Assembly (NCBI RefSeq): GCF_001634365.1
Contig: NZ_CP014578.1
Location: 1,798,001-1,862,000 of the forward strand
Direction: 5' to 3'
Source: Paraburkholderia phytofirmans OLGA172
Lineage (GTDB): Bacteria > Pseudomonadota > Gammaproteobacteria > Burkholderiales > Burkholderiaceae
DNA: 64,000 bases
Both the position numbers and the translations under genes were made by a program. The notes under the pieces are model-generated. The model was not told where the DNA came from. It saw only the letters and a list, made by a program, of their open reading frames with translations, and ran no database searches. This document shows, piece after piece, positions 16,556-24,812 of this stretch; position 1 is the stretch's first letter, and each line of letters begins with the position of its first letter.

Positions 16556-16845
16556 TCCCGGCTGCGTGAACGCGCGGCGGATCTGATCCAGCGTTTTGGC
16601 GCGAGCCAGCGGCAGGCCTGCAAGGTACTGAAATTGTCGCACTCGGTGTATGGATATCAGTCGATCGCGCGTGACTTGAACGCGATCGTCATGCGCATCA
16701 CGGAGGTCACGCGTGAATTATGGCCGCCGCCGGGTGAGTGTGATGCTGTGCCGGGAAGGCCGGAGCGACTGCTAGACTGCTGTCTATCGCTGGATTACGA
16801 GTTGCTTGTCCGCGGAAATACGGTTGGAGACGTGGTCCGAGACTG
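16556..16845 (+). pseudogene. Decayed IS3-family (IS407-like) transposase OrfB fragment
   Basis: One frame reads RLRERAADLIQRFGASQRQA, then CKVLKLSHSVYGYQ and RDLNAIVMRITEVTR, the usual start of an IS3-family OrfB (helix-turn-helix before the DDE core). After a frameshift near 16717 the next frame gives YGRRRVSVMLCREG, matching the conserved YGYRRVHVMLRREG-type block, then a stop. A further weakly similar stretch follows. No terminal inverted repeats or DDE core remain. The spacer 16442-16913 holds nothing else that I recognise. Confidence 0.62.
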
Positions 16846-16913
16846 GAATATCCGGTAGCTCCGATCCGGCATTCCAGCCACCCTTTGTTGCCGTTTAGCG
16901 AAGAGATCTCGTC

Positions 16914-17822
16914 ATGGAATATGTCGAAAGCCTGCGCGTTTTCCGGTCGGTGGTCGAATTGAAAAGTTTCGCACGGGCGGCGGACAGGCATGGCCTGACC
17001 CGGCCGGCGGTGTCGCGGGCCATCACGGGGCTGGAGCAGCGGATGGGATGCCGGCTGTTAAACCGGACCACGCGACAGCTCTCGCTCACCGAAGCCGCGG
17101 AGCGATTCTACGAAGGCTGCGTGCGTGTCCTGGACGATCTGGATGCACTCGAGGCGGACGTAGCAAACCAGACGCGGGAAGCGGGCGGCGTCTTGCGGCT
17201 AGTCGCCCATACGACGGCGACAATCAGCCGGCTGGTTCCCTTGATTGCCGGATTCAAGCGGGCCCATCCGAAAGTCGCGCTCGATGTGACACTGACGGAG
17301 CGGCCCGTTGACCTGGTTGCCGACGGGTATGACCTTGGCATCGTCGTTCCGTACATGGTGACGAGCGAGACGACCGTCGTACGCCTGCTCGAGCGAATTC
17401 CGGTTGTCATCGTCGCGACGCCGGAGTATCTGCAAACCTCGTCAATACCGCGACACCCATCTGATTTGGCCAATCACCATTTTGTGCTGATGTCGCCATC
17501 GATTCGTCGCGTCAGCATCGACTTTCGGAACGGCGAGAAAGAGCTGAGCGTACCGCGTTGTCTCGATATTTCGTCGAACAGCCCCGCTTTCAACCGGGGA
17601 ATGGTGCTGCAGGGTTTCGGAATCGGTGTCGTGCCCGAAGACCTTGTAGCCAATGAATTGGCTTCCGGAAAGCTCGTCCGGCTGCTCACCGATTTCCAAC
17701 TCGTCGACGACTGCATCGAAATTCGGCTCGCTTACAGCAGCCGGACACTGCTGCCTGCCAAGGTGCGCGCATTTATCGACTATGCGGCCGCCTTTTTCGA
17801 GGCACTGCCGACGTCGCGCTAG
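16914..17822 (+). CDS. LysR-family transcriptional regulator
   Basis: 302 residues, standard length. The N-terminal winged helix-turn-helix is typical (SFARAADRHGLTRPAVSRAI, then LEQRMGCRLLNRTTRQLSLT), followed by the periplasmic-binding-like effector domain from about residue 90. It lies on the same strand between the catabolic genes and the 2-oxoacid dehydrogenase genes, so it is not in the usual divergent arrangement and its target is uncertain. Candidate targets are the E1/E2 genes that begin 118 bases downstream, or the Mo-hydroxylase/crotonase genes upstream. Confidence 0.9.
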   Translation: MEYVESLRVFRSVVELKSFARAADRHGLTRPAVSRAITGLEQRMGCRLLNRTTRQLSLTEAAERFYEGCVRVLDDLDALEADVANQTREAGGVLRLVAHTTATISRLVPLIAGFKRAHPKVALDVTLTERPVDLVADGYDLGIVVPYMVTSETTVVRLLERIPVVIVATPEYLQTSSIPRHPSDLANHHFVLMSPSIRRVSIDFRNGEKELSVPRCLDISSNSPAFNRGMVLQGFGIGVVPEDLVANELASGKLVRLLTDFQLVDDCIEIRLAYSSRTLLPAKVRAFIDYAAAFFEALPTSR

Positions 17823-17940
17823 TTCGGGTAAACCGCGCGCGGCAAAGTTTGCGCGAATGCACAGCAGCGTTCGTGCGGTAGCGCTCATGCGCGCGAACCC
17901 CGGCGCGTATACGATATCTGAATGAACATGGAGGGCGGTC

Positions 17941-19029
17941 ATGACCACGGCTGCCAGTTTTCATATCGGCTACACGCAATATCTTGGCCCTGGCGGCGAG
18001 CCTGCTCAGCCGTTGCCTGCGTTTGCGCGGGACCCGGCCGCGCTGCTTCCGCTCTATCGCGCGATGGTGCTGACACGGGCGTTCGACACGAAGGCCGTCG
18101 CACTGCAGCGTACCGGCAAGCTCGGCACTTTCGCGTCGTCGGTTGGACAGGAGGCCATTGGCGTCGGCGTCGCCAGCGCGATGCAGACCGACGACGTGCT
18201 GTTTCCGTCCTATCGCGATCACGCCGCGCAATTGCTGCGCGGCGTCACAATGACGGAAAGTCTGCTGTATTGGGGCGGCGACGAACGCGGCAGCGACTTC
18301 AGCGTGCCTCGCGACGATTTCCCGAACTGTGTGCCGATCGGCACGCAGGTATGCCATGCGGCTGGCGCGGCCTACGCGTTCCTGCTGCGTCACGAGCCGC
18401 GCGTCGCGGTGGCGATACTCGGCGACGGCGGCACGTCCAAAGGCGACTTCTACGAAGCAATGAACATGGCCGGCGTCTGGCAGGCGCCGCTTGTCCTCGT
18501 GGTCAATAACAACCAGTGGGCGATCTCGGTGCCGCGCAGCCGCCAGAGCGCCGCGCAAACGCTCGCGCAAAAGGCGATCGCAGCAGGAATCGATGGGCTG
18601 CAGGTCGACGGCAACGATGTGATCGCGGTGCATCAGGTGGTGCACGCGGCGCTCGCCAAAGCGCGCCGCGGCGATGGCCCGACGCTGATAGAAGCGCTCA
18701 GCTATCGCCTTGGCGATCACACGACAGCCGATGACGCGACGCGTTATCGCGACTCCGAGGTCCTTGGCAAGCAATGGGAATATGAACCGTTGCTGCGCCT
18801 GCGCACCTACCTGATGCACATGAACGTCTGGGACAAGGCGCAGGACGAGCAACTCGGCCGCGCGTGTCTTGCCCAGGTCGAGCAGGCCGTCGACGCGTAT
18901 CTCGGGGTGCCACCACCGGACACATCCGCCATGTTCGATCATCTGTACGAGACCTTGCCGTTGGCGATGCGTGAACAATTGGCGATGGCGCAGCAATTCG
19001 CGCCCCCTGCGGGGAACCGCCATGGCTGA
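17941..19029 (+). CDS. 2-oxoacid dehydrogenase E1 component, alpha subunit
   Basis: 362 residues, a thiamine-diphosphate enzyme. The TPP motif begins GDGGTSKGDFYEAMNMAG and closes with NNNQWAISVPR; the phosphorylation-loop region (SYRLGDHTTADDATRY) is also present. It catalyses decarboxylation of a 2-oxoacid (pyruvate or branched-chain type) and reductive acylation of E2. Its stop overlaps the E1beta start by eight bases. The arrangement E1alpha-E1beta-E2 without E3 is usual where a shared lipoamide dehydrogenase is encoded elsewhere. Sequence alone does not separate pyruvate, acetoin and branched-chain substrates; the YxxxVxTRxFD-type opening favours pyruvate or branched-chain acids. Confidence 0.88.
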   Translation: MTTAASFHIGYTQYLGPGGEPAQPLPAFARDPAALLPLYRAMVLTRAFDTKAVALQRTGKLGTFASSVGQEAIGVGVASAMQTDDVLFPSYRDHAAQLLRGVTMTESLLYWGGDERGSDFSVPRDDFPNCVPIGTQVCHAAGAAYAFLLRHEPRVAVAILGDGGTSKGDFYEAMNMAGVWQAPLVLVVNNNQWAISVPRSRQSAAQTLAQKAIAAGIDGLQVDGNDVIAVHQVVHAALAKARRGDGPTLIEALSYRLGDHTTADDATRYRDSEVLGKQWEYEPLLRLRTYLMHMNVWDKAQDEQLGRACLAQVEQAVDAYLGVPPPDTSAMFDHLYETLPLAMREQLAMAQQFAPPAGNRHG

Positions 19030-20002
19030 CCTCAACATGGTCGAGGCGCTCAATCAGGCGCTCGCCTACGAACTGGCGCACGACCCAGCCGTCGTGCTGC
19101 TCGGCGAGGATATCGGCGTGAATGGCGGCGTGTTCCGCGCGACGGTTGGGTTGCAGGCGCGATTCGGCGCAGAGCGGGTGATCGATACGCCGTTGGCTGA
19201 AACGGCGATCGCCGGCACCGCGATCGGCATGGCGGCGATGGGCCTGAAGCCGGTCGTGGAGATCCAGTTCAGCGGGTTCATCTATCCGGCCATCGACCAC
19301 GTTCTGAATCACGCGTCGCGTCTTCGGCATCGAACCCGCGGACGGCTGACGTGTCCGCTCGTGATCCGGGCGCCGTCCGGCGCGGGGATCCACGCGCCGG
19401 AGCATCATTCCGAAAGTCCTGAGGCGTTGTTTACCCACATCCCCGGATTGCGTGTCGTGACGCCGTCTTCGCCGGCACGTGCATACGGTTTGCTGCTCGC
19501 GTCAATCCGCGACCCGGACCCGGTGATCTTTTTCGAACCGACGCGACTCTACCGGCTCTTCAAGCAACCGGTGGAGGATAACGGCGAAGCGTTGCCGCTC
19601 GACAGTTGCTTCACGCTGCGCGATGGGTCCGACGTCACGTTGGTGAGTTGGGGCGGCGCGGTGCAGGACGTGCAGGCCGCGGCCGATCTGCTCGCGCAGG
19701 AAGGCGTGATGGCCGAGGTGATCGACGTGGCGACGCTCAAACCGCTCGACATGAACACCATTCTCGCGTCGGTGGCGAAAACTGGACGCTGTGTGATCGT
19801 GCATGAGGGTTCGCGCACCGGAGGGGTGGGCGCGGAAATAGCAGCCAATGTCGCGGAGCGCGGACTGTACTCGCTGCTCGCGCCGGTGCAGCGCGTCACC
19901 GGATATGACGTGGTGGTGCCGCTGTACAGACTCGAAAATCAATATATGCCAGCCACGGAGCGCATCGTCGCCGCGGTCAGGCAGGCTCTGGAGGCCTCGT
20001 GA
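19022..20002 (+). CDS. 2-oxoacid dehydrogenase E1 component, beta subunit
   Basis: 326 residues starting MADLNMVEALNQAL at the ATG at 19022, which overlaps the E1alpha stop. Family motifs: LLGEDIGVNGGVFRAT, RVIDTPLAETAIAGTAIGMA, EIQFSGFIYPAIDHVLNHAS, and the C-terminal transketolase domain ending YMPATERIV. It completes the alpha2beta2 E1 heterotetramer with the upstream gene. Cytoplasmic. Confidence 0.9.
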   Translation: MADLNMVEALNQALAYELAHDPAVVLLGEDIGVNGGVFRATVGLQARFGAERVIDTPLAETAIAGTAIGMAAMGLKPVVEIQFSGFIYPAIDHVLNHASRLRHRTRGRLTCPLVIRAPSGAGIHAPEHHSESPEALFTHIPGLRVVTPSSPARAYGLLLASIRDPDPVIFFEPTRLYRLFKQPVEDNGEALPLDSCFTLRDGSDVTLVSWGGAVQDVQAAADLLAQEGVMAEVIDVATLKPLDMNTILASVAKTGRCVIVHEGSRTGGVGAEIAANVAERGLYSLLAPVQRVTGYDVVVPLYRLENQYMPATERIVAAVRQALEAS

Positions 20003-20006
20003 AGCC

Positions 20007-21134
20007 ATGAAAGTCTTCAAACTGCCCGATCTCGGCGAAGGCTTGCAGGAAGCGGAGATCGTCGAGTGGCACGTCAGGAGCGGCGACGAGATTCGCGCGG
20101 ATCAACCGCTGCTATCGGTTGAAACGGCGAAAGCGATCGTCGAGATTCCATCGCCTCAGTCCGGCCGCATCGCGAAGCTGTTCGGCCAGCCGGGCGACGT
20201 CGTGCATCTGGGGGCACCGCTCGCCGCATTCGAAGGAGGGGGCGACGAAGCCGATGCCGGCACCGTGGTCGGCCATATGGAGGTCGGCCAGCACGTTGTG
20301 CGGGAAGCACCGGCGGCGCCTGGCAGCGGCATGGGCGCGGGTGCTGGCGCTGGCGCTGGCGTGATCAAGGCAATCCCGGCGGCGCGGGCGCTCGCGCGCA
20401 AGCTGGATGTCGATCTGGCGTTGGTGACGCCATCGGGGCCAGAGGGTGTCATCACGGCGGCAGACGTGCAGCGTGTCGCGAAAGTCCTCGCCGAGCTCGG
20501 GCCGCCCGAAGTGCTGCGCGGCGTGCGGCGCGCGATGGCGCAGAACATGGCGCGCGCGCAGAGCGAAGTGGCGGCGGCCACCGTCATCGACGATGCCGAC
20601 ATTCATGCGTGGCCGCCCGATTCCGATGTCACGATCCGGCTGATCCGCGCGCTGGTGGCGGGATGCCGCGCCGAACCGGGGCTCAACGCATGGTTCGACG
20701 GACACACGGGACGGCGCCACGTGCTGGAGAAAATCGATCTTGGCATCGCCGTCGATCTGCCGGATGGCCTCTTCGTCCCGGTGTTGCGCAACGTCGCGTT
20801 GCGCGACCCGGCCGATCTGCGTGGCGGGCTGGACCGTATGCGTGCCGACATCCGGGCGCGCAAGATTCCGCCGGAAGAACTGCGCGGCAATACGATCACA
20901 CTGTCGAATTTCGGCATGATCGCCGGTAAATATGCGGCGCCCATCGTTGTGCCGCCCACGGTCGCGATTCTCGGGGCCGGGCGCATTCACGAGCAGGTCG
21001 TGGCGGTAGCCGGCGTGCCCGCCGTGCATCGGATCTTGCCGCTCAGTCTGACATTCGACCATCGGGTCGTCACGGGCGGTGAGGCGGCGCGTTTTCTGGC
21101 CGCGACGATGGCGGATCTGCAGACGGCACGATAG
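20007..21134 (+). CDS. 2-oxoacid dehydrogenase E2 component (dihydrolipoyl acyltransferase)
   Basis: 375 residues. An N-terminal lipoyl domain with the lipoylated Lys at K42 (SVETAKAIVEI) is followed by an Ala/Gly-rich linker, a peripheral subunit-binding domain (IPAARALARKLDVDLALV...GVITAADV) and the catalytic acyltransferase domain. The active-site motif reads FDHRVVTGGE, with Thr where many E2 proteins have Asp (HRxxDG); the catalytic His is kept. Start ATG at 20007, four bases after the E1beta stop. It transfers the acyl group from E1 to CoA; the lipoamide dehydrogenase is not encoded here. Confidence 0.88.
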   Translation: MKVFKLPDLGEGLQEAEIVEWHVRSGDEIRADQPLLSVETAKAIVEIPSPQSGRIAKLFGQPGDVVHLGAPLAAFEGGGDEADAGTVVGHMEVGQHVVREAPAAPGSGMGAGAGAGAGVIKAIPAARALARKLDVDLALVTPSGPEGVITAADVQRVAKVLAELGPPEVLRGVRRAMAQNMARAQSEVAAATVIDDADIHAWPPDSDVTIRLIRALVAGCRAEPGLNAWFDGHTGRRHVLEKIDLGIAVDLPDGLFVPVLRNVALRDPADLRGGLDRMRADIRARKIPPEELRGNTITLSNFGMIAGKYAAPIVVPPTVAILGAGRIHEQVVAVAGVPAVHRILPLSLTFDHRVVTGGEAARFLAATMADLQTAR

Positions 21135-21158
21135 CGGTGCGCGTATCCGGCAGGCCAC

Positions 21159-23210
21159 TCATGGCGCCGCGCTGTCGCCCTGTTTTTTGTGCTGCGACGC
21201 CATCCGCTCCTGCTGCGCGGGGGACACCGGATCGTAGTGGCTGAGCTGGATGCTGTAGTTGCCGTGGCCGCCGGCGATGGCGTTCAGACGCGACTGATAG
21301 TCGTTGAGTTCGGACAGCGGCACCTGCCCCGCAACGACCACGGCGTTGCCGGCGGCCGTGCGTGTGCCATGCACCTGGCCGCGCTTGGCGGACAGGTCGC
21401 CGATGATGTCGCCCATCGCGGCTTCCGGCGTCATCACCTCGATGTCCACGATGGGCTCGAGCAGAATGGGCTGGGCTTTCAGCACCGCATCGATGAAAGC
21501 CTTGCGCCCGGCGGAGACGAATGCCACCTCCTTCGAGTCGACGGGATGGCTCTTGCCGTCGAACACGGTGACGCGCACGTCCTGCATCGGGAAGCCGGCA
21601 AGCGGTCCGCTGTCGATGACCTGCAGAATGCCTTTCTCCACGGCGGGAATGAACTGGCCGGGAATGGCGCCGCCCTTGACGGCGTCGACGAACTCGAAGC
21701 CCGTGCCGCGCGGCAGTGGCTCCACCCGCAGCATCACTTCGCCGAATTGTCCGGCACCGCCGGTTTGCTTCTTGTGACGGCAATGCCCCTCGGCCTTGCC
21801 GCCGATGGTTTCCCGATAGGCGATCTTCGGCGGCCGGGTCACGACCTCGAGCTTGTACTGTTCGGATAGCCGCTCCAGCATGACGCGCAGGTGCAACTCG
21901 CCCAGACCTCGCACCACCGTCTCGTTGGTGCTGACCGGGTGTTCGATGCGCAGGCAAGGGTCTTCCGCGCTCAGCTTTTGCAGAACCTCCCAGAGGCGCT
22001 GCTCGTTGCCCGGGCGCGCAGGTTCGATGGCCAGGCCATAGATGGATGTGGGGAAGTCGAGCGGGGTCAGGTGGATGTCGCCGTCCTCGGGGGCGTCGTG
22101 CAGCACGGCATCGAAGCCGATCTCGTCGACCTTGGCCGTGGCGCAGATATCGCCTGGGCCGGCCTGTGGGACGTCCATGTGCTCTTTGCCCTGCAGCATC
22201 ATCAGATGGGCGACCCGGAACGGCTGGCGCCCGTCACCGATATACAGCTGACTGTCGCGCCTGATCGTGCCCTGATGGATGCGAAACACCGCCATTTTGC
22301 CGATGTAAGGGTCCATGACGATCTTGAAGGCATGGGCCAATACATGCTTGTCGGCGACCGGTTCGGCGCGCATGACTTGCTGGCGGCCGCCGGCATCGCG
22401 GTAGAAGAGGGGCGGGTTGCCTTCCATGGGATTGGGCAGGAGCCGGACGAACACGTCGAGCAATTCCGCGATGCCGGCGCCGTTGGCCGCCGACGTGAAG
22501 CAGACCGGCACCAGATGACTTTCGCGCAGCGCCCGTTCGAAGGGCTCGTGCAACTGCTCCGGGCTGATGGCCTCGCCCTGTTCCAGGTAGAGCTCCATCA
22601 AGGCGGGATCGATCTCGACCACTTGATCGACTAGCGCATTGTGCGCGGCGGCAACAGACAGAAAGTCGGCGTCGCCGGCAGGGTTGAAAAAACAATCCAC
22701 CACCTGGCGGCCGCTTTGCGCCGGCAGGTTGATAGGCAGGCATTCCTTGCCGAAGGCCTCCTGGATTTGCGTCAGAAGCCCCGGAAGATCGACCTTTTCG
22801 CCATCGATGCCGTTCACGACGATCATTCTGCAGAGCTTGCGTTTCTCCGCCCACGCCATCATGCGCCGGGTGGTCATTTCGATACCGGTCTGTGCATTGA
22901 TGACAATGGCGGCAGTCTCCACAGCTGCCAGGGCACTGATCGACAAGCCGGAAAAATCCGGGTAGCCGGGTGTATCCAGCAGATAAATGCGGGTATCGCG
23001 GTAGTGCAGGTGGGTGACGGCGGAGCTCAGCGAGTGGTGATATTTGCGCTCGAGCGGGTCGAAATCGCAGACCGTGTTGCCACGCTCGACGCTGCCGGGC
23101 GCGTGTAACGCGCCGCCCTGATGCAGCAGGGCTTCGACAAGCGATGTCTTGCCGCATCCGGCATGCCCGACGAGGGCAATGGTGCGGATGGCGTCGGGGC
23201 TGTAATACAT
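21159..23210 (-). CDS. EF-G-like translational GTPase (EF-G2 type)
   Basis: 683 residues. The GTPase domain has the P-loop GHAGCGKTSL and the G3 motif DTPGYPDFSG. The G4 motif that is normally NKxD reads NGID, so guanine recognition may be altered. Domains II to V follow, including the domain III/IV segment GLGELHLRVMLERL and the domain IV block HKKQTGGAGQFGEV. It is a paralogue-type EF-G rather than the canonical gene in the str operon (no rpsL, rpsG or tuf nearby). It faces the YbaK-type gene across a 219-base spacer. Its role is unknown; stress or low-oxygen functions have been suggested for neighbouring gene types in Burkholderia. Confidence 0.88.
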   Translation of the reverse strand: MYYSPDAIRTIALVGHAGCGKTSLVEALLHQGGALHAPGSVERGNTVCDFDPLERKYHHSLSSAVTHLHYRDTRIYLLDTPGYPDFSGLSISALAAVETAAIVINAQTGIEMTTRRMMAWAEKRKLCRMIVVNGIDGEKVDLPGLLTQIQEAFGKECLPINLPAQSGRQVVDCFFNPAGDADFLSVAAAHNALVDQVVEIDPALMELYLEQGEAISPEQLHEPFERALRESHLVPVCFTSAANGAGIAELLDVFVRLLPNPMEGNPPLFYRDAGGRQQVMRAEPVADKHVLAHAFKIVMDPYIGKMAVFRIHQGTIRRDSQLYIGDGRQPFRVAHLMMLQGKEHMDVPQAGPGDICATAKVDEIGFDAVLHDAPEDGDIHLTPLDFPTSIYGLAIEPARPGNEQRLWEVLQKLSAEDPCLRIEHPVSTNETVVRGLGELHLRVMLERLSEQYKLEVVTRPPKIAYRETIGGKAEGHCRHKKQTGGAGQFGEVMLRVEPLPRGTGFEFVDAVKGGAIPGQFIPAVEKGILQVIDSGPLAGFPMQDVRVTVFDGKSHPVDSKEVAFVSAGRKAFIDAVLKAQPILLEPIVDIEVMTPEAAMGDIIGDLSAKRGQVHGTRTAAGNAVVVAGQVPLSELNDYQSRLNAIAGGHGNYSIQLSHYDPVSPAQQERMASQHKKQGDSAAP

Positions 23211-23336
23211 GGCCGCCCTCGTCCGGTAGTGGAGGTGGGGCCATTATTGGCGAAAATGGACCCGTGTGCCATACGGGTGATCGTTCCCTTCGTCGTCGCG
23301 CCGGCACAGTCACGGCGCTGCCGTCTGCATGTGTTG

Positions 23337-23358
23337 TTTGCGTGCTAGCACACGCAAA
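23337..23358. repeat. Inverted repeat in the divergent EF-G2/YbaK spacer
   Basis: TTTGCGTG-CTAGCA-CACGCAAA: perfect 8-base arms, 6-base spacer, between the divergent EF-G-like and YbaK-type genes. It could be an operator or a hairpin; no regulator gene is adjacent. Confidence 0.35.
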
Positions 23359-23429
23359 CCAAATCGACCTATCCTTAAGGAATCTTGAGCAACCGTTTCC
23401 CGTTTCCTTCCTTCTGGAGGAGGTGCGTC

Positions 23430-23915
23430 ATGTCAATGTCTGCCACTCTTGAGGAGTGCCTGCGCAGCAAGGGCTCCCAGTACGAAATCGTGCATCATCC
23501 GCACAGCCATTCCAGCATCGAAACCGCGGCGGCAGCGCATATTCCCGGCGATCGCCTCGCCAAAACCGTGCTTTTCGAAGACGAACACGGCTATGTGGCG
23601 GCGGTGCTGCCATCGACCTACGCCGTGCGGCTGTCCGAGCTTTGGGCACAGACCGGGCGCCACCTCCTGCTGGCCAAAGAGGTCGATCTGCGGGAGCTGT
23701 TCAAGGATTGCGACGTGGGAGCGCTTCCGCCCGTGTGTACGGCCTATGGCATGTATACCTATCTTGACGAGAGCCTCGCCCGTCAGCCGGACGTCTATTT
23801 CGAGGCCGGCGATCACGAAGCGCTGATTCACATGAACACCGATCAATTCCTTGATCTGATGGACCGCGCCGAGCGGACACGCTTCGCCCGCCGCATGGCG
23901 GGCACGCCGAGCTGA
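23430..23915 (+). CDS. YbaK/EbsC (prolyl-tRNA editing domain) family protein
   Basis: 161 residues. The fold is the YbaK/ProX editing domain, recognisable from AAAAHIPGDRLAKTVLFEDE and the LPPVCTAYGMYTYLDES segment that replaces the usual GxxxP loop. Members remove wrongly attached amino acids from tRNA. The ATG at 23430 follows a very strong site (GGAGGAGGT, 23416-23424). Together with the divergent EF-G-like GTPase this makes a small translation-related module beside the BON protein. Confidence 0.8.
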   Translation: MSMSATLEECLRSKGSQYEIVHHPHSHSSIETAAAAHIPGDRLAKTVLFEDEHGYVAAVLPSTYAVRLSELWAQTGRHLLLAKEVDLRELFKDCDVGALPPVCTAYGMYTYLDESLARQPDVYFEAGDHEALIHMNTDQFLDLMDRAERTRFARRMAGTPS

Positions 23916-23997
23916 CTGGCGCCCGTCGGGTGCAGCAAGGCTTGCGCAGTGCGGCATAAGGGGCACTGCGCCACCCAACCTTTGCGCGAGGCACATC

Positions 23998-24735
23998 ATG
24001 CAACGCAGCGAGACGGTCCTGAAGCAGGTGATGGCGGCCTTCGAACGCGAATCCCACCTGAAGCTCCACCATCATCCCATTCATATGAGCCTGGACGGTG
24101 GCGCCTTGACCGTGACCGGCGAGGTGCCGGATATCGCATCCAAGAAACGCCTTCTTCAGTTGACCCAGATGCACTGCGACGGAACGCGTCTGGTCGACCA
24201 ACTGCGGGTTACCGCCAACCCGCCGGTCGGTGATGGCGAGTTACGCACGCATCTTTGCGAACGGCTTGCGCAGACGGTGGAGTTTCGCAACTGCGTGATC
24301 TGTGCGCGCGTCAAGGGCCAGCTGGAAGTGCTGCACGGCACCATGGACGAGGCGGGCAACGACGGCAGCGGCGTCGTCGAAGTGACGGTCGAGGACGGCG
24401 TCGTGACCTTGACGGGGCAGGTGGGCAGCCTGTCCCATAGGCGCCTCGCGAGTGTGACTGCCTGGTGGGTCGGTGGCTGCCGCGACGTGGTGAACCTGCT
24501 GGAGCTGGTGCCCGCCGAAGCAGATGGCGACGAAGAGATTTCCGAGGCTTTGCACCTGGTGCTCGAAACAGATCGGCGTGTGCGCGCCGAGCAGATCACC
24601 ATCAATGTGGAAAATCACCGGATCACGCTGGCAGGCTGGGTGGCGACGGAGGCGGAAAGACGCCTGGCGGAACAGGACGCCTGGTGTATGGATGCTATCG
24701 ATGGCGTCGTCAACCGCATCCAGGTGGGGGCCTGA
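23998..24735 (+). CDS. Protein with three BON domains
   Basis: 245 residues with no signal peptide. Three BON-type alpha-beta repeats are visible: about residues 5-75 (LTVTGEVPDIASKKRLLQLT), 80-165 (VVTLTGQVGSLSHRRLASVT) and 175-243 (RITLAGWVATEAERRLAEQD), each ending in a vVNrlqV-type strand. BON domains bind phospholipid or act as small ligand-binding modules in stress proteins such as OsmY. The lack of a signal peptide argues for a cytoplasmic role here. It follows the YbaK-type gene by 82 bases on the same strand. Confidence 0.83.
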   Translation: MQRSETVLKQVMAAFERESHLKLHHHPIHMSLDGGALTVTGEVPDIASKKRLLQLTQMHCDGTRLVDQLRVTANPPVGDGELRTHLCERLAQTVEFRNCVICARVKGQLEVLHGTMDEAGNDGSGVVEVTVEDGVVTLTGQVGSLSHRRLASVTAWWVGGCRDVVNLLELVPAEADGDEEISEALHLVLETDRRVRAEQITINVENHRITLAGWVATEAERRLAEQDAWCMDAIDGVVNRIQVGA

Positions 24736-24812
24736 TCTGACTGCGGGCAGGTGGAAGCAAGTTGCATTGCCGGACGTTACTGCTTTCCATGGAACGGCGG
24801 GCGTGACGGGAA

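Noticed and set aside
17773..19053. 426-residue open frame antisense to the E1alpha gene
   Set aside because: Low-complexity Arg/Ala/His-rich translation typical of the reverse strand of a high-GC gene; the forward gene is certain.
23211..23429. FNR/ANR box for a low-oxygen module
   Set aside because: No TTGAT-N4-ATCAA-like sequence was seen in this spacer nor upstream of the E1alpha or BON genes.
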